A stretch of DNA of 41,050 nucleotides from positions 1-41,050 of the forward strand of contig CAZRSB010000015.1 of assembly GCA_964602715.1 (NCBI GenBank), read 5' to 3'. The position numbers were made by a program, and so were the translations under genes. Under the pieces are notes generated by a model. That model searched no databases. It worked only from the letters and a program-made list of their open reading frames with translations, and was not told the DNA's origin. Shown one piece after another: positions 34,709 to 41,050 of this stretch (the stretch's first letter is position 1; each line of letters opens with the position of its first letter). This DNA is from Natronoplasma sp964602715. GTDB lineage: Archaea; Thermoplasmatota; Thermoplasmata; Halarchaeoplasmatales; Halarchaeoplasmataceae.

Positions 34709-35350
34709 TCACAGACTCTGCTCGAAGTCATCAACTTCATAGTCGAATTCGTCTCTTTCATCTATTTCGCCCTGATGAAGCTTCATCTCTCTTGCTAAAA
34801 GCCAAAATATCAAAGCGAGTGATTTTCTACCTTTGTTGTTCGTAGGGATTGCGAAATCTACATTCCTTAGCATGTTATTGGTGTCGACCAATCCCACGAT
34901 AGGTATTCCAACGTTGACAGCTTCTTTCAAAGCTTGTCTATCAGCTGCAGGATCTACAGCCACCATTATCTCTGGTTCAATGAAATGATTTAAAGAGGGA
35001 TTGGTTAAAGTGCCTGGGATAAAACGACCTGCTATACTTGAAGTGCCCATTATGTCTGAGAAAGTCTCAATTGGTTTTTGACCATATTGTCTGGCTGATA
35101 CCAGTAAAATTCTTTTAGAAGGATATCTAGATAAAAATTTTGCCAACGTCTTAATCCTTTCCTGTGTCTGCTCAACATCTAAAACGAACAGGCCATCATC
35201 TCTAACTCTGAAAATAAAAGGTTCCATATCTTTAGCTTTCTGCTGAGTCCCTATGTGGACTCCTGCAGTCAGATAGGTATCTTCTGGAACCAGCATATCT
35301 TTTTCGTCTTCTTTCACCATATTTTCTTCTTGGTTTTCTTCGTCAGTCAT
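34709..35350 (-). CDS. rps2: 30S ribosomal protein uS2
   Basis: Small-subunit ribosomal protein of 213 residues. An acidic N-terminal extension of about 25 residues precedes the archaeal core YLTAGVHIGTQQKAKDMEPFIF, then FVLDVEQTQERIKTLAKFLSRY, GRFIPGTLTNPSL, PEIMVAVDPAADRQALKEA, GIPIVGLVDTNNMLRNVDFAIPTNNKG. The C terminus ends in an acidic tail. It lies two bases after rpoK. In many archaea eno sits between rpoK and rps2, but not here. Confidence 0.96.
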   Translation of the reverse strand: MTDEENQEENMVKEDEKDMLVPEDTYLTAGVHIGTQQKAKDMEPFIFRVRDDGLFVLDVEQTQERIKTLAKFLSRYPSKRILLVSARQYGQKPIETFSDIMGTSSIAGRFIPGTLTNPSLNHFIEPEIMVAVDPAADRQALKEAVNVGIPIVGLVDTNNMLRNVDFAIPTNNKGRKSLALIFWLLAREMKLHQGEIDERDEFDYEVDDFEQSL

Positions 35351-35352
35351 TG

Positions 35353-35535
35353 TTATTCCTCTCTAATAACAGTTATTGGGATCACACCCTTTTCATATTC
35401 CTTGATCGCCACGTCCACTGGGTCCAGTAAAGTTTCACTTTCTATTTTTAACATAGTAGGTGCTCCCATAGATATCTGGAGTGAGCGGGCGCCGATTATC
35501 CTTGCCTTTTCGAAGCGGGTGTATTCCCTATTCAT
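35353..35535 (-). CDS. rpoK: DNA-directed RNA polymerase subunit K (Rpo6)
   Basis: Homologue of eukaryotic RPB6 and bacterial omega. The product, 60 residues, reads YTRFEKARIIGARSLQISMGAPTML and then DPVDVAIKEYEKGVIPITVIR, the whole conserved domain. The frame is open to 35604, but the ATG at 35535 is chosen because GGAG lies three bases before it, the domain starts right after it, and a TATA-like box at 35567-35580 would start transcription near 35550, downstream of the longer start. It forms an operon with the uS2 gene. Confidence 0.9.
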   Translation of the reverse strand: MNREYTRFEKARIIGARSLQISMGAPTMLKIESETLLDPVDVAIKEYEKGVIPITVIREE

Positions 35536-35566
35536 ATTCTCCAAGCCTTTTCTGCTAGAAAGAATT

Positions 35567-35580
35567 CTATTATAAATCTT
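35567..35580 (-). promoter_or_regulatory. Promoter of rpoK-rps2
   Basis: The minus strand reads aagatttataatag after an A/G-rich BRE-like stretch. The distance of about 40 bases to the ATG at 35535 fits a short leader with GGAG. A second TATA-like box (tttttataaata) near 35637-35648 could serve a longer transcript or the divergent strand. Confidence 0.5.
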
Positions 35581-35745
35581 TTCCTTCCTGCACTGCCGCG
35601 ACAAATACTTCAGTTAAGGGAGTCTAAAGAACACCGTATTTATAAAAATTGCGGAAAGAGAGAAAGAAATCTACAGATTATTAGATTTGATTTTTTACTC
35701 TCCATCGATATATTTATAATCAAAATATTCTTTTCATTAAGTTAG

Positions 35746-36372
35746 ATGAACTTCAAAGTTGTAGTTTTATTGTCTGGTGGTATAGACTCCCCTGTCGCTT
35801 CTCATCTCATTTCAGAAGTGGGGGCCGAGGTTAATTTACTTTATTTAGACAATAGACCATTCACCGACGATAAAACGATAGATGTTATCGTGGAAATCGC
35901 GGAACATCTCATCGATACACATGGAGATATGAGATGTTACTCTGGATCTTTTGGTGAGGTACAAAAAAGGATCGCTAAAGAAGGTGATCCCCATTTCAGA
36001 TGTCTTTTGTGTAGAAGAATGATGTATGGTTCTGGAAAAAGACTAGCTGAGAAAGTAGATGCAGATGCAATCGTGACGGGAGAATCTCTTGGGCAGGTTG
36101 CCTCACAGACACTGAGTAACCTCTCAAGTGTTCACAAGGGTATCAATATCCCTATATTGAGACCACTGATAGGATTAGACAAAACAGAAATAATTGAGAT
36201 AGCAAGGGAGATAGGGACTTACGAATCCTCTATTAAGCCCACTACGTGTTGTATGTTGACTCCAGAAGAACCTAGGATTAGAAGTGATCCGACTGAAATA
36301 GAAGAGCAGGAGAAGAACATATCAGCTTCTAAATTGAAAAAGGGGATAACTTTTGAACGAGTTTTACCCTGA
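35746..36372 (+). CDS. ThiI-like PP-loop protein without THUMP domain
   Basis: 208 residues. The PP-loop SGGIDS (10-15) binds ATP. Cys86 and Cys89 (RCLLC), the GESLGQVASQTLSNL segment, and Cys168-Cys169 (TTCCML) match the C-terminal catalytic domain of ThiI, which makes 4-thiouridine at tRNA position 8. The NFLD and THUMP domains that bind tRNA in full-length ThiI are missing, so it either uses a partner or acts on another substrate. Its end faces the E1-like gene 15 bases away, an arrangement that suggests a shared sulfur-transfer role but is not proof. A TATA-like box at about 35706-35720 supports the ATG at 35746. Confidence 0.8.
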   Translation: MNFKVVVLLSGGIDSPVASHLISEVGAEVNLLYLDNRPFTDDKTIDVIVEIAEHLIDTHGDMRCYSGSFGEVQKRIAKEGDPHFRCLLCRRMMYGSGKRLAEKVDADAIVTGESLGQVASQTLSNLSSVHKGINIPILRPLIGLDKTEIIEIAREIGTYESSIKPTTCCMLTPEEPRIRSDPTEIEEQEKNISASKLKKGITFERVLP

Positions 36373-36387
36373 GTCACTTTAAATAAT

Positions 36388-37389
36388 TCATTTGCCTATA
36401 TATTGGGAATATAGGGTTCTTGCTTTTTTTGGGTCCTCAGTACCTTTGATAATCGCTCGACCATCTTTAAAGATATTGAGTTCGTAATCATCAAGATCTA
36501 TCTTTATCATCTGTGCACCCATCATTTTTGCGTCTTCGAATCTCTCTTTTAATATTTCGAGATCAATTTTTTCGCTTTTTGTTGGAGTTATCTGAACAGA
36601 GTTACGTCCACAGAGTTCAGTTACAGTATCTTCTTCACGGTACAAGAACTGGAAATCCTCTTTTGAGCATGATTTGCAATCTTTTTCTTTTCTTTCGATT
36701 TTAGTGAGTTCAAAATCATAATTCCAAACGTCAAAAGTCAGTAGTTCTTTCCTTACAGATTTACCAGTTAAGTATTTGATCGCTTCAGTACTTGCTATAT
36801 TTCCAATAATTCTCGGCAAGGTGAACAATACTCCAGCAGTTTCGCAAGTTTCCATCGAACCGGGAGCTGGTTTTTTAGGAAAGAAACATCTAAGGCAGGC
36901 GGTTTTATGAGGGATTATCGCTTTATTCATCCCGTAAGTCCCTAAAACAGCAGAATATATCCAGGGAGTTTCATGCTTTATACAGGCATCATTGGTCAGA
37001 TATCTTAATTCTAGGTTATCTGATCCGTCCATGATAAGATCTACGTTTTTGAGCAAATCTTCTACATTCTGAGAGTCTATGTTTGTAACGATCCCTTTTA
37101 CTTTTAATCCAGGGTTTATTTTTTTTACTTTTTCTTCTGCAACCTCAGCTTTTGGTCTTCCAAGATCTTTTTCTTCATATAATATCTGATGATTTAGATT
37201 TGAGATTTCTACGAAATCCCTGTCGATCAATTTAAGTTCACCTATCCCTGTTCGTGCTAAGGCGTCAGTTATAGTAGCTCCTAGTGCTCCAAGTCCAAAT
37301 ACGGCTACTTTGCTTTTTTTTATCCTCGATTGTCCTTCCTCACCGATCTCTGGGAGAACAAGATGTCGAGAAAATCTTTTCTCGTTCAT
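36388..37389 (-). CDS. E1-like (MoeB/ThiF/UbaA) adenylating enzyme with extra C-terminal domain
   Basis: 333 residues. The N terminus RFSRHLVLPEIGEEGQSRI and the nucleotide loop VFGLGALG (30-37) are diagnostic of the ThiF/MoeB/E1 family, which adenylates the C-terminal glycine of ubiquitin-like sulfur carriers. Zinc ligands are Cys165/Cys168 (CLRC) and Cys238/Cys241 (CKSC). Cys182 in METCETAGVLF sits where E1-like proteins carry the catalytic cysteine or its region. About 90 residues follow the last zinc pair, ending in an IDLDDYELNIFKDGRAII segment like the small C-terminal domain of some archaeal E1s. Archaeal UbaA acts in both molybdopterin synthesis and tRNA thiolation. No carrier protein gene is present nearby. 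Confidence 0.88.
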   Translation of the reverse strand: MNEKRFSRHLVLPEIGEEGQSRIKKSKVAVFGLGALGATITDALARTGIGELKLIDRDFVEISNLNHQILYEEKDLGRPKAEVAEEKVKKINPGLKVKGIVTNIDSQNVEDLLKNVDLIMDGSDNLELRYLTNDACIKHETPWIYSAVLGTYGMNKAIIPHKTACLRCFFPKKPAPGSMETCETAGVLFTLPRIIGNIASTEAIKYLTGKSVRKELLTFDVWNYDFELTKIERKEKDCKSCSKEDFQFLYREEDTVTELCGRNSVQITPTKSEKIDLEILKERFEDAKMMGAQMIKIDLDDYELNIFKDGRAIIKGTEDPKKARTLYSQYIGK

Positions 37390-37447
37390 ATCCTATAGTA
37401 AATCTGAAGATTAAAAAGTTTTTAGGTCATTGAAACAAACTATTTTA

Positions 37448-39136
37448 ATGTCTTTTACCTTATGGTTTTTGATGAGAAAATCGGGTTGGTTCGCGCTGGC
37501 ATCAATTCTTTGTTTTTCGTTTCTTATCAGTACCCTTCCTTTGTATGAGTATTCACTTTGGGGTTTGGATTGTGGGGAATATTTTTATTATACTCAACAG
37601 TGGGTAGAATCTGAGGGGGCGTATCTTTCTATAGATGGGTGGGCTACCGCTTATCCATTTTTTCCGGGTATGTTCATCGTTAGCGGAAGTTTTCATATAC
37701 TTTCAGGCGTGGATATTTTTACATCTTCTCTTTTTGTGCCTGTATTGATAAATGCGTTAGCCCCTCTTTTTCTTTTTCTGATCGTTCATAATGTAATGGA
37801 TGATTGGAGACCGGCTTTATTTTCCTCCCTTTTTTTCACAACTCTCCCACCTATAATCTATGCGTATTCACAACCAAGACCGGAAACTATAGGTTTTTTT
37901 CTTTTTCTTTTTATACTTTCAATGAGCGTCACCACTCTTAAAAAGCACAAAAAAACTATAGGACCGATAATTTTTGCTATGCTTGCCTTGGTATTCACTC
38001 ATCATCTTTCGAGCTATTTTTTGATCCTTTTTTATCTGGGAGGGATATTTGTTTCTAAACTTTGGAAAAAAAGATATTGGCCTTCAGATAATATCAGAAC
38101 ATACCTCCTCATACTCTTTTTGATATTTGTCTTCCTTTATTGGATCATTTATGCAACACCATTTTTTGGACGCCGCATCAAAAATGCTCTAATATTTCCA
38201 AGTTATACGATCGTTCTGTTCCCTTTTCTCTTCATAGTCATATTAGAGTTACTCTCTAGATTCAGAAAGAAATATGATATAGTCGTTCCGATCAACCTCT
38301 ATAAAGAGAACTTTAAATCATTTTTGCTTATAGCTTCGGTTACTTTGATGATCGTAGTCTCTATTTTAGTAATTATCGCGATGGGAACCTTTCCCGTAAG
38401 GGAGATAGAACTAGGGACTACTATCCTACATTATTTACCCATAGTTTTTTTGGGCCTCTTTGCAGTTTCCGCTAGGAAAATTATCAGAGCTCTTGAAGAG
38501 GGTCCAACCTTTATAGGGTGGCTCATTTTCATCTTATTGTCTATGACTGCTGGTGTTATCTTTGATTCAAGTTCACTTTTACCGATGAGGCAGTTGACAT
38601 TTTTACTAATAATTGTCTCTATATTTTTTGGGATGGGTCTGTATCATTTTTCAACAGTTATTTTCAACCCCATGGAAAAAAAGAGTAAAACATTTGCACT
38701 CGGTATTTTGATTATATTATTGATCTCTATACTTGTTCCGTTGTCGTATCCTTCTCAGGAAAGAGCAGGTGGTTTCATAGAAGGCGTAGAATCAGAAGAT
38801 ATGGAAGGGGCCTTTTGGGCAAAAAGTTCACTCACTGGTAGAATATCAGCTGACCATAGGATTAGTGGTGCCCTATTTTCAGTAAGCTACCGTAATGTGA
38901 CCTGGAGAGATGGTTATGACATGTATTTTTCTTCAAATTTTTCTCGGGCTGAGCGAGACATTATAAAAAATAATGTTAGTTACCTTATGTGGGATGAGGA
39001 GATGCAGAAAGGTGCGGCTATCGAGCTTGGCAGGAATCCTCAGCCTTTAGACCCAGATCTTTTAGAAAAGTATCATGAGAGATTTTTCCTTGTATATAGC
39101 TCTGAAGAAGTATCGATCTACGCCGTCAATTTATGA
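37448..39136 (+). CDS. Multi-spanning membrane protein, GT-C glycosyltransferase-like
   Basis: About 562 residues with 12 or so hydrophobic helices and a C-terminal extracytoplasmic part of about 120 residues. The first loop contains LWGLDCGEYFYYTQQW, whose acidic residues fit the catalytic loop of GT-C enzymes (PMT, ArnT, STT3 type), and THHLSSYF lies at a later helix end. This would transfer a sugar from a polyprenyl-phosphate donor on the outer face of the membrane. I cannot place it in an exact family. The start is unsure: the frame is open from a TTG at 37430, but that is close to the divergent E1 promoter, so the ATG at 37448 is preferred. Confidence 0.6.
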   Translation: MSFTLWFLMRKSGWFALASILCFSFLISTLPLYEYSLWGLDCGEYFYYTQQWVESEGAYLSIDGWATAYPFFPGMFIVSGSFHILSGVDIFTSSLFVPVLINALAPLFLFLIVHNVMDDWRPALFSSLFFTTLPPIIYAYSQPRPETIGFFLFLFILSMSVTTLKKHKKTIGPIIFAMLALVFTHHLSSYFLILFYLGGIFVSKLWKKRYWPSDNIRTYLLILFLIFVFLYWIIYATPFFGRRIKNALIFPSYTIVLFPFLFIVILELLSRFRKKYDIVVPINLYKENFKSFLLIASVTLMIVVSILVIIAMGTFPVREIELGTTILHYLPIVFLGLFAVSARKIIRALEEGPTFIGWLIFILLSMTAGVIFDSSSLLPMRQLTFLLIIVSIFFGMGLYHFSTVIFNPMEKKSKTFALGILIILLISILVPLSYPSQERAGGFIEGVESEDMEGAFWAKSSLTGRISADHRISGALFSVSYRNVTWRDGYDMYFSSNFSRAERDIIKNNVSYLMWDEEMQKGAAIELGRNPQPLDPDLLEKYHERFFLVYSSEEVSIYAVNL

Positions 39137-39197
39137 ATATCAGATCATTTTTGGGAAAAGTTTTAATCTGAATGATCATCTTATAAATTAATGGAAT

Positions 39198-39761
39198 ATG
39201 GCTGATGGAGATAGGCTAAATAAATTAGTAGGTTTCATACCAAGAAAAGTCAAAAATGAGATTTATAAGCGAAGACGGTCCACCCCGTTTTTGATATCTA
39301 TTTCTTTTTTAGCCAGTTTTTTAACAGCTCGACTCTGGGTAATATTATTACAGGCGGATGATCGAGTTACACCTGAAACGACTTATACTGTAGGTAGAAA
39401 TCTAGTCATGGGAGGCTATCACGTCCATCATATAACTTATGGTATAATCCTCCTCGCTATATCAGCCTGGTTAGCGATAAATTATTGGAGTAAAACTATT
39501 GCTAGAATCAGTTCAATTTTGTATGGTATAGGTCTTGGTCTGATAGTGGACGAATTGGGCTTTATAATAGGAGGTATCACTCCATACAGAGCGGATACTG
39601 AAGTATTCTACGTGGTCGTTGGAGTTTTAGCAGTGTTGGCAAGCATAGTTTATTTCCCCTCTTTCTATAGAGTGATCAAAAGAGATATTAAGCGCTTTCA
39701 AAGACAGGCGGATGAGGAATTTAAAGAAAAAGACCAAGAGGGATCTAGGGATGATATATAG
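39198..39761 (+). CDS. Membrane protein with conserved His-His-His and Asp-Glu pattern
   Basis: 187 residues with four or five hydrophobic helices. The helix starting at GGYHVHHITYGIILLAISAW carries three histidines, and a later helix has GLGLIVDELGFIIG; His and acidic residues inside membrane helices suggest metal binding. The C-terminal tail is basic then acidic and cytoplasmic. I have no firm family or function. It follows the GT-C-like gene by 61 bases on the same strand with a TATA-like box between, so it may be linked to envelope synthesis. Confidence 0.6.
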   Translation: MADGDRLNKLVGFIPRKVKNEIYKRRRSTPFLISISFLASFLTARLWVILLQADDRVTPETTYTVGRNLVMGGYHVHHITYGIILLAISAWLAINYWSKTIARISSILYGIGLGLIVDELGFIIGGITPYRADTEVFYVVVGVLAVLASIVYFPSFYRVIKRDIKRFQRQADEEFKEKDQEGSRDDI

Positions 39762-39812
39762 GGTAAATACCACCATAAAAACTATACTGCAGTTTTCTAA
39801 TCTTATCAACTG

Positions 39813-40922
39813 ATGGAGAGAACTGGGACTACTGACTTACCCTTACACGGTGGAAAAGCTCCTCGTTGGTTATTCGAAAGGATGGTCAGACTCAGCAGAG
39901 CAATCACTGAAACGATCATAACGGAATACGGTGAAGGTGAATTTGTCAAAAGGATTACAGATCCTCACTGGTTCCAAGCTCTTTCCTGCACTATAGGTTT
40001 TGATTGGCATTCTAGTGGCACTACAACTACAACATGTGGTGCTCTTAAAGAGGGTCTTGATCCTGAAAAACATGGTATCGCTATTTTAGGAGGTAAAGGT
40101 AGGGTCAGCAGAAAAACTCCTAACGAAATTAGAGAACTAGAAGGTAAATTTTCTATGAAACCCTCTCGGATCGACGACCTAGTGGATATATCGAAACTAT
40201 CTGCCAAGATCGATAACAGCTGCATACAAGATAATTATCAGCTGTATCATCACTGTTTGGTAGTTTCTGAGAGTGATGATTGGGGAGTGATACAACAGGG
40301 TATGAATGAAAAAGACGGCTATGCTCGCAGATACCAGTGGTATTCGGGGAATATAGAAGAAATGATAGAGGAACCACATAAGGGGATCTCCTGCGATAAA
40401 AAAGAAGAAGAAGTCCTGAATTTGACTGATAGTGAAAGTCATGAGACTCGAAAAATCTCTCTTGACTTGATCAATGATAATCCGGATCATATTCGAAAAT
40501 ATCTCGATAAAAATGGACAGACGGTATTAACCGATTTCAGTGAAAAAAAATTAAAGATGACGTCGAAACATGCAGTATTGGACCTCGATTTATCTGAAAG
40601 GAGCTGGAAAGTTCTCAAAAAAGCGTATGAGATACAGCCAGGAAATTATAAAGAGCTGATCAGTTTGAAAGGAATGGGACCTAAAAAGATAAGAGCGTTA
40701 GCTTTAGTTTCGGACCTTATATATGGGTCAGATGCTAGTTGGGAGGATCCCGTTAAGTACAGTTTTGCGCATGGTGGTAAGGATGGAACTCCTTTTCCGG
40801 TTGAAAAAGGAACTTATGATAACACTATCAGGGTTTTAGAAAAAGATTTAGAGAGAGCGGAACTAGCTGAAAAAGATAAAAAATACGCTTTCAAGAGACT
40901 AAAAAAACACATCGATGTCTAA
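39813..40922 (+). CDS. DUF763 family protein
   Basis: 369 residues. The N terminus TGTTDLPLHGGKAPRWLFERMVRL is diagnostic of DUF763, a family found in archaea and some bacteria with no established function known to me. Other blocks are DPHWFQALSCTIGFDWHSSG, GIAILGGKGRVSRKTPNEI, IDNSCIQDNYQLYHHC, and RRYQWYSGNIEEMIEEPHKGI. A helix-hairpin-helix-like segment (YKELISLKGMGPKKIRALAL, about residues 281-300) suggests nucleic acid binding. The full length is present. A TATA-like box near 39776-39786 precedes the ATG. The hairpin copy 2 follows its stop by about 28 bases. Confidence 0.85.
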   Translation: MERTGTTDLPLHGGKAPRWLFERMVRLSRAITETIITEYGEGEFVKRITDPHWFQALSCTIGFDWHSSGTTTTTCGALKEGLDPEKHGIAILGGKGRVSRKTPNEIRELEGKFSMKPSRIDDLVDISKLSAKIDNSCIQDNYQLYHHCLVVSESDDWGVIQQGMNEKDGYARRYQWYSGNIEEMIEEPHKGISCDKKEEEVLNLTDSESHETRKISLDLINDNPDHIRKYLDKNGQTVLTDFSEKKLKMTSKHAVLDLDLSERSWKVLKKAYEIQPGNYKELISLKGMGPKKIRALALVSDLIYGSDASWEDPVKYSFAHGGKDGTPFPVEKGTYDNTIRVLEKDLERAELAEKDKKYAFKRLKKHIDV

Positions 40923-40950
40923 TAAAGTAAAAAACTACTTTCTCGATTTA

Positions 40951-40996
40951 TAGTCAAGGACACGACTTTTCTTTGATTTTTTAGTGTCCTTGGCTA
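40951..40996 (+). repeat. Hairpin element, copy 2
   Basis: A stem of 13 pairs with one G-T wobble (40951-40963 with 40984-40996; inner part caaggacac pairing with gtgtccttg) encloses a 20-base T-rich loop that begins GACTTTT and ends TTTTTTA. The loop ends match copy 1 at 661-698. It lies 28 bases after the DUF763 gene. Confidence 0.55.
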
Positions 40997-41010
40997 GTTG
41001 TGGATGACGC

Positions 41011-41029
41011 AATGGAACAAAGTTCCATT
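41011..41029 (+). terminator. Hairpin near window end
   Basis: aatggaac (41011-41018) pairs perfectly with gttccatt (41022-41029) around a 3-base loop, just after hairpin copy 2. A terminator role for the DUF763 gene is possible, but what follows lies outside the window. Confidence 0.35.
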
Positions 41030-41050
41030 TACTCGTAAATCAGAGATTTA

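Noticed and set aside
40197..40490. Minus-strand frame inside the DUF763 gene
   Set aside because: Antisense shadow. The plus-strand protein matches a known family over its entire length.
1..41050. tRNA or rRNA genes
   Set aside because: I looked for T-loop-like GTTCGA patterns with matching acceptor stems and for rRNA segments, and saw none that fold convincingly. A tRNA or covariance-model scan would settle this.

Overview
The window is archaeal chromosomal DNA, AT-rich, from a euryarchaeon-like lineage. The evidence is the gene content: aIF1A, TiaS, an A-type ATP synthase operon, proteasome beta, the termination factor FttA/aCPSF1, RpoK next to archaeal uS2, and Tsr3. TATA-like boxes about 25 bases before predicted transcription starts fit as well. 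A run of exactly 100 N (30568-30667) shows that it comes from a draft assembly. Many proteins are rich in Asp and Glu, which may suggest a saline habitat but does not prove it. I cannot name the genus.

Layout. 1-3515: translation and RNA-modification genes (aIF1A, a Trm112-like zinc protein, Tsr3, an RDD membrane protein with a zinc ribbon, TiaS). 3527-14322 (minus strand): an A-type ATP synthase operon in the order H-I-K-E-C-F-A-B. Subunit A carries a 526-residue intein in its P-loop. Subunit K is a fusion of four c-subunit hairpins behind a signal peptide and an Ig/PKD-like extracytoplasmic domain. No subunit D gene is present. 14460-23638: a fermentation block with a lone ACD beta subunit, a MATE exporter, a BioD/DRTGG protein overlapping a fused ADP-forming acyl-CoA synthetase, a lactate-permease-family transporter and a phenylacetate-CoA-ligase-like enzyme. 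23760-27811: a CTP-dependent lipid-kinase-like membrane protein, an unknown protein, proteasome beta and FttA.

27812-34708 is the accessory part: a long foldback palindrome, a surface protein with GLUG and InlB-type repeats, a decayed TnpB remnant, and a STAND-like ATPase with winged helix and TPRs. 34709-40922 returns to core functions: uS2 and RpoK, a ThiI-like PP-loop protein facing an E1-like enzyme, a GT-C-like membrane protein, a small membrane protein with a His/Asp/Glu pattern, and a DUF763 protein. Two hairpins with conserved loops and compensated stem changes lie near the two ends of the window (661-698 and 40951-40996).

How the genes fit together. Acyl-CoA hydrolysis by ACD yields ATP in fermenting archaea. 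A lactate-type permease, a CoA ligase and a DRTGG sensor-like protein beside it suggest growth on organic acids, amino acids or aromatic acids. The ATP synthase, whose K hairpins keep Na+-type ligands, would then set the ion gradient. The most unusual item is the K subunit, which would place Ig-like domains on the outer face of the rotor ring.
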